Assembly (NCBI GenBank): GCA_965198915.1
Contig: CBDAQC010000002.1
Location: forward strand, 1,612,001 to 1,676,000
Origin: BOG-908 sp965198915
GTDB taxonomy: Bacteria > Pseudomonadota > Alphaproteobacteria > Acetobacterales > Acetobacteraceae
DNA: 64,000 nt
Direction of reading: 5' to 3'
The translations under genes were made by a program, and so were the position numbers. Below the pieces are notes generated by a model, which worked only from the letters and a program-made list of their open reading frames with translations, had not been told where the DNA came from and searched no databases. Positions 1 through 8,141 of the stretch are shown piece by piece. The first letter of the stretch is position 1. Each line of letters opens with the position of its first letter.

Positions 1-632
1 TCAGCCTGGACACCATGATCGCCCACGGTGCCGCCGTGGTGCGCGGGGCCAGGCACGCCTGCATCGTGGTGGACCTGCCGTTCGGCAGCTACCAGCAAAG
101 CCCGCAGCAGGCTTTCGCCAGTGCGGCGCGCGTGCTGGCGGAGACCGGGGCCTCGGCGGTGAAGCTGGAAGGCGGCACCGAGATGGCCGAGACCATCGCG
201 TTCCTGACGGCGCGCGGCGTGCCGGTGTGCGGCCATGTGGGCCTGATGCCGCAATCGGTGAACGTGGCCGGCGGCTTCCGCGCCACCGGACGCACCCAGG
301 ACGAGGCCGCGCGCGTGACCGCGGACGCCCAGGCGGTGGCCGATGCCGGCGCCTTCGCGGTGGTGCTGGAAGGCACGCTGGAGCCGGTGGCCGCCGCAAT
401 CACCAGGCAGGTGGCCATACCCACGATCGGCATCGGCGCGTCGGCCGAATGCGACGGCCAGGTGCTGGTGATCGACGACGTGCTGGGCACCTTCAACGAT
501 TTCACGCCGCGCTTCGTCAAGCGCTACGCGGCGCTGGGCGATGAGATATCGCGCGCGGCCGCCGCCTATGCCGCCGAGGTACGCGCCCGCACGTTCCCCG
601 CGCCCGAACACACGTTCCGCCGCGCCGGATAG
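1..632 (+). CDS. panB: 3-methyl-2-oxobutanoate hydroxymethyltransferase, 5'-truncated by window edge
   Basis: Ketopantoate hydroxymethyltransferase, the first step of pantothenate/CoA synthesis: it transfers a hydroxymethyl group from methylene-tetrahydrofolate to 2-oxoisovalerate. The frame is open from the window edge, so the N-terminal part lies outside. Visible PanB hallmarks are the DTMIAHG-AVVRG stretch at the start, AVKLEGG with the catalytic-region Glu, CGHVGLMPQSV, and the C-terminal IPTIGIGAS...DGQVLVIDDVLG block. It ends with TAG at 630-632 after a normal-looking C-terminus. No foldback element follows it. Identification rests on several family motifs in the right order. Confidence 0.95.
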   Translation, partial: SLDTMIAHGAAVVRGARHACIVVDLPFGSYQQSPQQAFASAARVLAETGASAVKLEGGTEMAETIAFLTARGVPVCGHVGLMPQSVNVAGGFRATGRTQDEAARVTADAQAVADAGAFAVVLEGTLEPVAAAITRQVAIPTIGIGASAECDGQVLVIDDVLGTFNDFTPRFVKRYAALGDEISRAAAAYAAEVRARTFPAPEHTFRRAG

Positions 633-669
633 GTCACTCGCCGGGAGCAGCATCACCGCTTTGGAATAG

Positions 670-819
670 CCGCGTGAACGGGATGGCAGCATAAACAGGC
701 ACGGGCGGGAACCTCTTGCCTCCGCCGTCGATGCCTACAAACATTTCGACAAGCGCGAGGCTGGATGGATCAAGAAGGAGCTGACCTTGCCATCCGATGC
801 CAGGCCGGTGGCCGACTGA
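670..819 (+). pseudogene. Possible remnant of a zinc alcohol dehydrogenase C-terminus
   Basis: A frame open from the TAG at 667 to the TGA at 817-819 ends in a peptide containing DAYKHFDKREAGWIKKEL, which from memory resembles the last residues of zinc-dependent alcohol/formaldehyde dehydrogenases (a D-AY-FDKRE-G-IKV-L pattern). Nothing upstream encodes the rest of such an enzyme: panB ends at 632. I read this as a decayed fragment, overlapping the first codons assigned to the HAD gene in another frame. It could be chance, because the stretch is short. Confidence 0.3.
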
Positions 820-1529
820 GGGCGACGGGGGCGGCGGCCGGACTGCCCCGCCCGGTCAGGGCCGTGGTGTTCGACCTGGACGGCACGCTGCTCGACACTG
901 AACGGGCGTACCGCGCGGCGTTCCTGGAAACGGCGGCAGCGTTCGGCTGCGTGCTGCCGGCCGGGGCTTACGACTCCCTGGTTGGCCTGCCCACTACCGA
1001 CCGGCGCCGCCTGCTTCCGGCGATGCTGGGCGCGGAATGCCCAACCGACACGTTCATCGACAGCTATTACGCGGCCAGGAGGCGCCACCTGGCCGGCGGC
1101 ATCGCCCTGAAGCCGGGTGCCACCCAGCTTCTTGCCTTGCTGCAGACGGCGCGTGTCCCCACGGCTATCGCCACTTCGGCCAGCGGTGTGACGGCAAGCG
1201 GTCATCTCCTGGCCGCCGGGCTGGCGCGCCGGTTCGATCATGTCATTTCGCGCGACGATGTCGCGCGTGGCAAGCCGGCCCCAGACAGCTTCCTGCTTGC
1301 CGCGTCCCGCCTCGGCGTGGACGCGGCCGATTGCCTGGCGCTGGAGGATTCGCCGCATGGCGTGGCGGCCGCGCATGCCGCCGGCATGATGGTGGTGATG
1401 GTGCCGGACATGGTAGCGCCCGCTGCGATCACGCGAGATCGCTGCACGGCCGTGGCGGACACGCTGCACGAGGTAGGCTGGCTGCTGGAAACCGCGTGCA
1501 CGAAAGATCGTTCCCGGTCCCGTGTGTAG
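765..1529 (+). CDS. HAD-superfamily hydrolase (phosphatase/phosphoglucomutase-like)
   Basis: A HAD subfamily IA/IB-type hydrolase of 254 residues. Motif I is FDLDGTLLDTE near residue 35 (nucleophile and general-acid Asp), the motif II region is AIATSAS, motif III Lys is in ARGKPAPD, and motif IV is ALEDSPHG, all in the usual order with a helical cap between motifs I and II. The substrate cannot be told; beta-phosphoglucomutase-like and phosphoglycolate-like enzymes look similar. The ATG at 765 gives an unusual 28-residue leader before motif I, and that leader overlaps the apparent dehydrogenase remnant, so the true start may lie further in. It lies about 120 bp upstream of the sugar cluster and may or may not belong to it. 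Confidence 0.85.
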   Translation: MDQEGADLAIRCQAGGRLRATGAAAGLPRPVRAVVFDLDGTLLDTERAYRAAFLETAAAFGCVLPAGAYDSLVGLPTTDRRRLLPAMLGAECPTDTFIDSYYAARRRHLAGGIALKPGATQLLALLQTARVPTAIATSASGVTASGHLLAAGLARRFDHVISRDDVARGKPAPDSFLLAASRLGVDAADCLALEDSPHGVAAAHAAGMMVVMVPDMVAPAAITRDRCTAVADTLHEVGWLLETACTKDRSRSRV

Positions 1530-1652
1530 GCAAACAAGCAGCCGGAGTGTGAGGATGCCCGGTCCGTTGCCGGCGCGGCGGGCGCCGCCGTCGAGCAACC
1601 ACGCCCTGCGAAACGAAAACCGGGAAGCCGCCTTCCTCCGGACTGCAAGGCG

Positions 1653-2744
1653 TTGCCTGCCGTGCGCCTGATCATCTTCGGCCTGTCGGTAAGCTCCTCC
1701 TGGGGCAACGGCCATGCAACGTTGTGGCGCGGCCTGATCGCGGCGCTCGCCAACGCCGGCCACCGGGTCACCTTCTTCGAACGCAACGTGCCATACTACG
1801 CCGAGAACCGCGACCTTACCGAACTCGGCCACGGCGCCTCTCTTGTGCTGTACACCGGCTGGGCGGAGGTGGCCGCACAGGCGCGCCGGGCGGCCGACGA
1901 GGCGGACGCGGCAATCGTGACGTCCTTCTGCCCCGACGCGCTGGCCGCCGCGGACATGCTGGGCGAGAGCCGCGCGGCGCTGCGCTGCTTCTACGACCTG
2001 GACACGCCGGTCACTCTGGACAGGCTCTCCGCCGGCGGGCAGGTGCCCTATGTCGGCGCGCATGGCCTGGCCGATTTCGACCTAGTGCTGAGCTATACCG
2101 GCGGGGCGGCGCTGGACGCGTTGCGTACACGGCTGGGGGCCAGGCGGGCGGCGGCGCTCTATGGCTGGGTCGATCCCGACCTGTACAGGCCCGCGCCCGC
2201 CGAGCCGCGCTACTTGGCGGATTTGTCCTATCTGGGCACCTACGCGCCGGACCGGCAGGATGCGCTGGTGCGGCTGTTCGTAGCGGCCGCACGTGCCCGG
2301 CCGGAGCAGCGCTTCGTCATCGGCGGCGCGCAATACCCCCGCGATTTCCCCTGGGCGCCCAACATCTTCTTCGTACGTCATCTGCCGCCGGGCGAGCACC
2401 CAGCTTTCTACGGCTCCTCCCGCCTGACGCTGAACGTGACGCGCGCGGCCATGGCTGCAATGGGGTGGTGCCCGTCCGGCCGGCTGTTCGAGGCCGCGGC
2501 CTGCGGCACGCCGATCTTGAGCGACACCTGGCCGGGCCTGGACGAATTTTTCGAGCCGGGCCGCGAGATACTGATCGCGGCCGAAACCGAAGACGCGCTG
2601 GGCGCCATCGACACCGCGCCCGAGTCGCTGGCGCTCATGGCCGCCCGCGCCCGCGCCCGCGTGCTGGCCGAACACACCGCCGCGCATCGGGCGCAAACCC
2701 TGGTCGCCCTGTTCGACGGCGCGCTCGGCCGGGTGGAGGCCTGA
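1653..2744 (+). CDS. CgeB-like glycosyltransferase
   Basis: A glycosyltransferase of GT-B type resembling the CgeB (spore maturation) family. The N-terminal Rossmann half begins LIIFGLSVSSSWGNGHAT; the C-terminal half contains LNVTRAAMAAMGWCPSGRLFEAAACGTPILSD, the nucleotide-sugar binding segment typical of CgeB proteins, followed by PGLDEFFEPGREI. There is no signal peptide, so it is presumably cytoplasmic. The frame begins with TTG at 1653; GTG at 1662 has better spacing from the AAGG at 1647-1650 and is a likely alternative start. It is the first gene of an eight-gene cluster; the next gene begins 6 bp after its stop. The sugar donor and acceptor are unknown. Confidence 0.8.
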   Translation: MPAVRLIIFGLSVSSSWGNGHATLWRGLIAALANAGHRVTFFERNVPYYAENRDLTELGHGASLVLYTGWAEVAAQARRAADEADAAIVTSFCPDALAAADMLGESRAALRCFYDLDTPVTLDRLSAGGQVPYVGAHGLADFDLVLSYTGGAALDALRTRLGARRAAALYGWVDPDLYRPAPAEPRYLADLSYLGTYAPDRQDALVRLFVAAARARPEQRFVIGGAQYPRDFPWAPNIFFVRHLPPGEHPAFYGSSRLTLNVTRAAMAAMGWCPSGRLFEAAACGTPILSDTWPGLDEFFEPGREILIAAETEDALGAIDTAPESLALMAARARARVLAEHTAAHRAQTLVALFDGALGRVEA

Positions 2745-2750
2745 GGCGGC

Positions 2751-3512
2751 ATGTGGGGCATCATCCCGGCGGCCGGCAACGGCACGCGCATACAGCCGCT
2801 GGCGTTCTCCAAGGAGCTTCTGCCCGTCGGCAGCAGGCGCGATGCCAACGGCGTGGAACGGCCGCGTGCTGTCAGCGAATACCTGGTGGAGCGAATGGCG
2901 CGCGCCGGCGTGGACAAGGTGTGCTTCGTTATCTCGCCGGCGAAGTCCGACATACTCGGCTATTTCGGTGGTGCGATCGGCGAGGTCTCGCTCGCCTATG
3001 TGGTGCAGGATTGCGCGCGCGGCCTGTGCGACGCGATTTTCCGCGCCCTGCCGCTGATCCCGCAGGACGAGATGGTGGTGGTCGGCCTGCCAGACACGAT
3101 CTGGTTTCCCGCCGACGGCCTCGTGCAGCTGCCGGCAAGCCAGTTCAGCTTCCTGCTCTTCCCGGTCGAACATCCCGAGCTGTTCGACGCGGTGGAGACC
3201 GACTCATCCGGCCGCGTGCGCCGCATCATCGTCAAGCAGCCCGATCCGGGTACAAATTGGATCTGGGGCGCGTTCAGCCTGCCCGGCCACGTGCTGCACG
3301 CGCTGCACGCGCTGTGGCGCGGCCGGGGCTGCGCGGACGAGTATATCGGCACGCTGGTTAACGCCTGGCTGGAGTCCGGCGGGGAGGCGCACGGCGTGCG
3401 CGCGGGCCAGCGCTACGTCGATGTCGGCACCTTGCACGGCTACCGCCAGGCGGTGCATCTGCTTGGCGAGGACGAGACGCCGCTTTTGCAGAAGGTGCAG
3501 GACTATGCCTGA
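2751..3512 (+). CDS. Sugar-phosphate nucleotidyltransferase-like protein
   Basis: Resembles glucose-1-phosphate thymidylyl/uridylyltransferases. The N-terminus IIPAAGNGTRIQPLAFSKELLPVG is the nucleotide-binding signature (G-x-G-T-R ... K-E-L-L-P), and YVVQDCARGLCDAI followed by GLPDTIW corresponds to the substrate loop and the metal-binding Asp. At 253 residues it has a catalytic domain without an added hexapeptide-repeat domain. It presumably activates a sugar-1-phosphate for the glycosyltransferases around it. Its stop codon overlaps the ATG of the next gene by 8 nt (ATGCCTGA), which suggests translational coupling. The exact nucleotide and sugar cannot be read from the sequence. Confidence 0.85.
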   Translation: MWGIIPAAGNGTRIQPLAFSKELLPVGSRRDANGVERPRAVSEYLVERMARAGVDKVCFVISPAKSDILGYFGGAIGEVSLAYVVQDCARGLCDAIFRALPLIPQDEMVVVGLPDTIWFPADGLVQLPASQFSFLLFPVEHPELFDAVETDSSGRVRRIIVKQPDPGTNWIWGAFSLPGHVLHALHALWRGRGCADEYIGTLVNAWLESGGEAHGVRAGQRYVDVGTLHGYRQAVHLLGEDETPLLQKVQDYA

Positions 3513-4281
3513 CGACGTGACGCCGACGCGCTGGACGAGGGAGACGATCGCCGCCCGTGTCCAGGCGCTGGGCCCCTGGTTCCACAACCTGGACCTGCAC
3601 GGCGTGCGCACCGCGCCGGACCACTTCCTTGGCGATTTCCCGACAGTCAAATGGCGCAGTTTCGCTGCCGACATCCCCGCCGACCTCACCGGCAAGACAG
3701 TGCTGGACATCGGCTGCAACGGCGGCTTCTACAGCATGGAGATGAAGCGCCGCGGCGCCGCACGCGTGATCGGCATCGACGTCGACGAGGACTACCTCGC
3801 GCAGGCCCGCTTCGCCGCCGAGGTGGAGGGGCTCGACATTGATTTCCGCCGCATGTCCGTGTACGACGTGGGCGCGCTGGGCGAGCGCTTCGACGTCGTG
3901 TTCTTCATCGGCGTGCTCTACCATCTTCGTCACCCGCTGCTCGCACTCGACCTGATACACGAGCACGCGGCGCGCGACCTGCTGGTGTTCCAGTCCCTGC
4001 AGCGCGGCAGCGCCGACATCGCTCCTGTCGAACACGACTACAAGTTCTGGGACGAGTCGCACTTCAACGAACCCGGCTACCCGAAGCTGCATTTCATCGA
4101 GCACCGCTACAGCAACGATCAGACCAACTGGTGGGCGCCGAACCGCGCGGCCTCGGCCGCCATGCTGCGCAGCGCGGGGTTCGAGATCGTCAGTCATCCG
4201 GAGGAAGAAATCTTCATAGCCAGGCGCACGGAGCGCGCCTATCCGGAATTCGGCGCCGTGTATCCGGAGCGCGCGCGATGA
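3505..4281 (+). CDS. SAM-dependent methyltransferase of the sugar cluster
   Basis: A class I methyltransferase of 258 residues. VLDIGCNGGFYSMEMKRRGA is motif I, VIGIDVDEDYL the acidic end of beta-2, and FDVVFFIGVLYHLRHPLLAL motif IV with the adjacent helix. The ATG at 3505 inside the previous gene gives the natural length; an in-frame start at 3421 would add an arginine/cysteine-rich leader that is only a shadow of gene 2751-3512. I believe it belongs to the family TIGR04290, linked to a conserved sugar cassette of Rhizobiales (recalled, not checked). Its TGA overlaps the next ATG (ATGA). Substrate unknown; the context suggests a sugar or sugar lipid. Confidence 0.85.
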   Translation: MPDDVTPTRWTRETIAARVQALGPWFHNLDLHGVRTAPDHFLGDFPTVKWRSFAADIPADLTGKTVLDIGCNGGFYSMEMKRRGAARVIGIDVDEDYLAQARFAAEVEGLDIDFRRMSVYDVGALGERFDVVFFIGVLYHLRHPLLALDLIHEHAARDLLVFQSLQRGSADIAPVEHDYKFWDESHFNEPGYPKLHFIEHRYSNDQTNWWAPNRAASAAMLRSAGFEIVSHPEEEIFIARRTERAYPEFGAVYPERAR

Positions 4282-5213
4282 TCGAAGCGGCGATGATCTG
4301 GAACGAGCCGAACAACAAGAGCCATTGGGACATCGAGAACGATCCCGGCTGGACGGCTTTTGCGGAAATGACGAAGCTCGCCGGTGCCGCGATCGCCGCC
4401 GAGGCGCCCGGCCTGCCGCGCGTGCTGGGCGGCATGTCGCCGATCGACCCGGATTTCCTGCGCGTGCTGCAGGCGCAAGGTGTCATGGAGCAGCTCGATG
4501 CGGTGGCCGTGCACGGCTTCCCGCTCGATTGGAACAACTGGCTGCTTGAGGAATGGCCGGACAAGCTCGCCAGCATCCAGGCCTGCACCGATCTTCCGGT
4601 GTGGGTCAGCGAAGTCGGCATCTCCACCTTCGGGGCGGAGGAGGTGCAGGAATGGGGGCTGAAGCGCACCGCCGAGTTGCTGATCGGCCGCGCGCCACGA
4701 ATCCATTGGTACAGCCTGTACGACCTGCCGGCCGCCTGGCCCGCCACCACCCGGCACCGCGAGGCGGAGGGCTCCTCCTATTACCGTCACTTCCACATGG
4801 GGCTGCTGGACGAGCACGGCCGCCCGAAGCTGGCCGCCCGCCACTTCGCGGATTACACGCCTGAGATCGGACTATGCCAATGGTTCCACTACCAGGACCA
4901 CCGGCTGGACGAGGCGGTGCGCCACATGCGCGACATGGGCGTGACCTATCTGCGCACCGGCGTGAGCTGGGCCGATTTCTACCGCCCCGACGCGCTGGCG
5001 TGGTTCGACCGCCAGATGCGCGCGCTGGAGGAGTTCCGCGTCACCGTCACCTTCTGCTTCACGCCGGAAGATCGCGGCATCTGGGCGCACCACACCGCGC
5101 CGCCGCGGGACCCGCGCGAGTTTGCCGAGTTCTGCGCCGCCATGATCCGCCGCTACGCGCCCGGCCGTGCTGACGCGGTACCCGCCCGCGCCCTCGCGGA
5201 GCAGCCAGGCTGA
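4278..5213 (+). CDS. Glycoside hydrolase-like protein with circularly permuted barrel order
   Basis: A 311-residue protein related to clan-A (TIM barrel) glycosidases such as beta-xylosidases. The acid/base-type motif WNEPN is at residues 8-12, right at the N-terminus, and a nucleophile-type motif WVSEVGIS has its Glu at residue 112. The segment from about residue 198 on (FHYQDHRLDEAVRHMRDMG, YLRTGVSWADFY, VTFCFTPEDRG, EFAEFCAAMIRRYA) looks like the front half of such a barrel, which normally precedes the NEP motif. The order therefore seems to be back half then front half. No signal peptide. It starts at ATG 4278 in an ATGA overlap with the methyltransferase. Both Glu residues are present, but activity is not assured. 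Confidence 0.75.
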   Translation: MIEAAMIWNEPNNKSHWDIENDPGWTAFAEMTKLAGAAIAAEAPGLPRVLGGMSPIDPDFLRVLQAQGVMEQLDAVAVHGFPLDWNNWLLEEWPDKLASIQACTDLPVWVSEVGISTFGAEEVQEWGLKRTAELLIGRAPRIHWYSLYDLPAAWPATTRHREAEGSSYYRHFHMGLLDEHGRPKLAARHFADYTPEIGLCQWFHYQDHRLDEAVRHMRDMGVTYLRTGVSWADFYRPDALAWFDRQMRALEEFRVTVTFCFTPEDRGIWAHHTAPPRDPREFAEFCAAMIRRYAPGRADAVPARALAEQPG

Positions 5214-5269
5214 CGCAAGCGCAGGCCATACTCGATGCCCTCGCCCGCCGCCGGCCGGTAGCCGGGCCG

Positions 5270-5989
5270 GTGGCCCTGGTGGCAGCCCACCCGGATGACG
5301 AGACGATCGGCGCCGGGGCCAGCCTGCGTCTGTTCGACGACCTGCTGCTGATCCACGTGACCGACGGGGCGCCCGCCGACCTGGGTGACGCCCGCCGCGC
5401 CGGCTTCGGCACGCTGGCCGCCTACGCCGCCGCCCGCCGCGCCGAGCTGGCCGCCGCCCTGCACGCGGGACAGGCGCACCCGCGCACCCTGGCGCTGGAT
5501 CTGCCGGACCAGGGCGCCTCGGCGGACATGACGCAACTCGCGCAACGCCTGGCTGCCGCGTTTGCCGCCCATGGCACGCAGATCGTCATCACCCATCCCT
5601 ATGAGGGCGGCCACCCGGACCATGACGCGACCGCCTTGGGCGTGCACCGCGCCGTGCGGGGAACGCCGATCGCGATATTGGAGATGGCCAGCTATCATGC
5701 CGGCAAGGGTGGGAGCCTGGTCACCGGCCAGTTCCTGCCGGGCGGGGGCGACCCGGTGCAGATCGTGCTCGCGCCGCAGGAGCAGGCCCTCAAGCGCGCG
5801 ATGATGGCCTGTTTCGCCACCCAGCGCGCCACGCTCGCCGCGTTCGGCACCGAGCGCGAGGCGTTCCGCATCGCGCCCGCCTACGATTTCACCCAGCCGC
5901 CGCATCCCGGGGAGCTGAATTACGAACGCCATGACTGGGGCATGACCGGCGCGGCCTGGCGCCGCCTGGCCGCCTCCGCCCTCGCGTGA
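5270..5989 (+). CDS. PIG-L family deacetylase
   Basis: An N-acetylglucosaminyl deacetylase-like zinc hydrolase of the PIG-L/LmbE superfamily, which removes acetyl groups from N-acetylated sugars or pseudosugars. The metal/catalytic motif AAHPDDE is at the N-terminus and the second metal motif HPYEGGHPDHDA is near the middle. The GTG at 5270 is the first conventional start, but the frame is open further up and reads a plausible leader (TQAQAILDALARRRP). The leader begins exactly at a CTG (5210) that overlaps the previous TGA as CTGA, so initiation at CTG is possible and would add 20 residues. The next gene overlaps it as GTGA. It probably deacetylates the sugar built by this cluster. Confidence 0.85.
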   Translation: MALVAAHPDDETIGAGASLRLFDDLLLIHVTDGAPADLGDARRAGFGTLAAYAAARRAELAAALHAGQAHPRTLALDLPDQGASADMTQLAQRLAAAFAAHGTQIVITHPYEGGHPDHDATALGVHRAVRGTPIAILEMASYHAGKGGSLVTGQFLPGGGDPVQIVLAPQEQALKRAMMACFATQRATLAAFGTEREAFRIAPAYDFTQPPHPGELNYERHDWGMTGAAWRRLAASALA

Positions 5990-7164
5990 CACGCCGCCTG
6001 ACCGTGCTGAACGCCGCCTACGCGCTGGCGCCCGTGGGCCCGGACTCGGTGGGTGGCGCGGAACAGATACTCTCCGCAATCGACCACGCGCTGTGCCGCG
6101 CGGGCCACCGCTCCCTGGTGGTGGCCTGCCGCGGCAGCCGGGCAGCCGGCACCCTGATAGACACCGGCGTGGATCCCGACGCCACGCTGGACGACGCCGC
6201 CCGAAACCGCGCCGAGGCCGCGACCCGCGACGCCATAGCGCGCACCCTGGCCGCCACGCAGGTGGACGTGCTGCATGTGCACGGGCTGGATTTCCCGCGC
6301 ACCCTGCCCGACGTGGCGCCGCCCACGCTGGCCACCCTGCATCTGCCGCCGGACTGGTATGGCGCCCTGCCGTCCCGCCCGGGCCTGCACCACAACTGCG
6401 TCTCGGCCGCCCAGCACGCCGCCTGCCTGGCGCTCGGACCACCTGCCGGCCTGCTGCCGCCAGTGCCCAACGGCGTGCCTGTGCAGCTTCTCGCCGCCAC
6501 CCGCATCCGCCGGCGCGGCTTCGCCCTCATGCTCGGCCGGGTGTGCCAGGAGAAAGGCCAGCATATCGCGTTGCAGGCAGCCCATCTTGCCGGTGTGCCG
6601 CTGCTGCTCGGCGGCGCGGCCTTCCCCTACCCCGACCACCAGGCCTACTTCCGCCGCGATGTAGCTCCCTTGCTCGACAGGCAGCGGCGGTTCCTGGGGC
6701 CGCTCGGCTTCGCCCGCAAACGCCGGTTCCTCGCGGCCGCCAGCTGCCTCCTCGTGCCCAGCCAGGCCGCCGAGACCAGCTCGCTCGTCGCCATGGAGGC
6801 GCTGGCCTGTGGGACGCCGGTGATCGCCTTCCGGTCTGGCGCCCTGCCCGACATCGTGGAGGACGGCCGCACCGGGTTTCTGGTGCGCGACGCGGCGGAG
6901 ATGGCGCGTGCCATCGGCCAGGTGCATGTGCTGGATCGAGATCTTTGCCGAAGCCTGGCGAGCGCGCGGTTCGATCTTCGGCGCATGACGGATGGATATT
7001 TGCGTTACTACGCGGGGTTGAAGGAAGGAAGGAAGGCCTTCTTTTTTGAAAAAAAGAAGCAAAAAACTTTTGATTCTGACCCCACGGATGCATCCGCAGC
7101 GAGAGGGACAAAAGTTTTTTGGTCCTTTTTTTCAAAAAAGGACTGCTTGCCTTGCCTTGCCTGA
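5986..7164 (+). CDS. GT4-family glycosyltransferase with element-encoded C-terminal tail
   Basis: A GT-B fold retaining glycosyltransferase. The N-terminal domain has VGGAEQILSAIDHAL and DVLHVHGLDFPRTLP; the C-terminal domain has LMLGRVCQEKGQHIAL and PSQAAETSSLVAMEALACGTPVIAFRSGALPDIV, the GT4 signature with the E-x7-E type pair. The start is GTG in a GTGA overlap with the PIG-L gene. The fold ends near RRMTDGYLRYYAGL (about 7020); the remaining ~47 residues, including FFFEKKKQKTF and FFSKKDCLPCLA, are translated from the foldback element at 7022-7161, and the stop TGA (7162-7164) lies immediately after it. The tail is Lys/Phe-rich and unlikely to be part of the enzyme core. Confidence 0.88.
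   Translation: MTRRLTVLNAAYALAPVGPDSVGGAEQILSAIDHALCRAGHRSLVVACRGSRAAGTLIDTGVDPDATLDDAARNRAEAATRDAIARTLAATQVDVLHVHGLDFPRTLPDVAPPTLATLHLPPDWYGALPSRPGLHHNCVSAAQHAACLALGPPAGLLPPVPNGVPVQLLAATRIRRRGFALMLGRVCQEKGQHIALQAAHLAGVPLLLGGAAFPYPDHQAYFRRDVAPLLDRQRRFLGPLGFARKRRFLAAASCLLVPSQAAETSSLVAMEALACGTPVIAFRSGALPDIVEDGRTGFLVRDAAEMARAIGQVHVLDRDLCRSLASARFDLRRMTDGYLRYYAGLKEGRKAFFFEKKKQKTFDSDPTDASAARGTKVFWSFFSKKDCLPCLA
7022..7161. repeat. Foldback element copy 1 (two inverted AT-rich arms)
   Basis: The left arm (about 7033-7072) is a small hairpin, CTTCTTTTTT / AAAAAAAGAAG, preceded by AAGG repeats and followed by CAAAAAACTTTTG. The right arm (7109-7160) is its inverse but carries the GGTCC/GGACT variant of the hairpin stem. 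The spacer contains the palindrome GGATGCATCC. The element lies between the end of the GT4 fold and the GNAT gene and is read in frame by the GT4 gene. Confidence 0.9.
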
Positions 7165-8141
7165 CCCTGTCCGTCGAAACCAACCTGCAAGCTATCGCGT
7201 CCGACTGGCACGATCTGTGGCAACGCGCGCCGCAGGCCACGCCGTTCCAGTCTCCCGCCTGGCAGCTCGCCTGGTGGGCGCAGTTCGGCACGCAGCGCGC
7301 CGTGCTGGCCGGCTTGCGCTTGGACGGCCGCCTCATCGGCCTGCTGCCCTGCTACGTGCTGCCGGAGGACGGCGGCAAGCTGCTGCCGATCGGCGCCGGG
7401 ATCAGCGACACGCTGGACGTGCTGCTGGCCCCCGAAGCGCCGCACGATGCCGCCGGGCGGCTTCTGGCCCAGGCGCTGCGCGCGGCCGGCCCTGTCGCAC
7501 GCGCGGATTTCATCGACCTGCCGCCGGCCTCGCCGCTGCGCACGGCACCGGCGCCGGCGGGGTGGCGCGACGCGCTCAGCGCGGGCGAACCCTGCCCCGT
7601 GCTCGCACTGTCCGGAGCGCGCCTGCGCGAGATCATCCCCGCCGCGGCGCATCGCAAGCTGCGCATGAACCGCAACCGCGCCGCGCGCGCGGGTGGCGCG
7701 ACGCTGCATCTGGCAACTTCCCAAACTCTGCCGGCGTCGGTTGAAACCGTGTTCGCCCTGCACGCCGCGCGTTGGGCGCAGCGCGGCGAGCCCGGCGGCG
7801 TGCTGGCGGATTCGCGTGTGGGCGCGTGCCTGCGCGCGGCCGCCCCCGGCCTGCACGCAGAAGGCGCGCTGCTCGTGGCGGAACTCCATGTCGGCGGCGA
7901 GGTGGCCGCATCCTGCCTGGCATTTCTGGCTGGGACGGATCGCCTGCTGCTGTATCTGGGCGGCCTGGACGCGGCATATGCATCTTGCAGCCCGGGATCG
8001 CTTTTGCTGGACGCGCTTGCACGCAAATGTATCGCCGAGGACAGGCGGGAAATCCATTTCCTGCGCGGCGGCGAGGCTTACAAATACGCCTGGGGCGCTG
8101 TGGACCGGCACAACGCCACCCGCAGCTTCGTGCCGGCATGA
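7152..8141 (+). CDS. GNAT-family acetyltransferase (CelD/BcsL-like)
   Basis: A protein of about 330 residues of the large GNAT type often annotated as CelD-like or Acetyltransf_6, with tandem half-GNAT domains. Diagnostic stretches are TPFQSPAWQLAWWAQFG near the start, KLRMNRNRAARAGGATLHL in the middle, and AASCLAFLAGTDRLLLYLGGLDAAYASCSPGSLLLDALARKCI followed by FLRGGEAYKYAWG at the end. It presumably acylates an amino sugar, which fits with the deacetylase two genes upstream. Start uncertain: TTG 7119 and TTG 7152 lie in or next to the foldback element, and CTG 7161 overlaps the previous stop as CTGA and gives a leader TLSVETNLQ. Its TGA overlaps the next ATG (ATGA). Confidence 0.82.
   Translation: MPCLTLSVETNLQAIASDWHDLWQRAPQATPFQSPAWQLAWWAQFGTQRAVLAGLRLDGRLIGLLPCYVLPEDGGKLLPIGAGISDTLDVLLAPEAPHDAAGRLLAQALRAAGPVARADFIDLPPASPLRTAPAPAGWRDALSAGEPCPVLALSGARLREIIPAAAHRKLRMNRNRAARAGGATLHLATSQTLPASVETVFALHAARWAQRGEPGGVLADSRVGACLRAAAPGLHAEGALLVAELHVGGEVAASCLAFLAGTDRLLLYLGGLDAAYASCSPGSLLLDALARKCIAEDRREIHFLRGGEAYKYAWGAVDRHNATRSFVPA

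Noticed and set aside
1724..3361. A 545-codon (+) frame across the first two sugar-cluster genes
   Set aside because: Shadow of the glycosyltransferase and nucleotidyltransferase, both with family motifs in another frame.
7022..7161. The foldback elements as ordinary Rho-independent terminators
   Set aside because: Most lie inside operons between co-directional genes, two lie inside coding frames, and the long stem is not followed by a U-run. At convergent pairs a terminator role remains possible.
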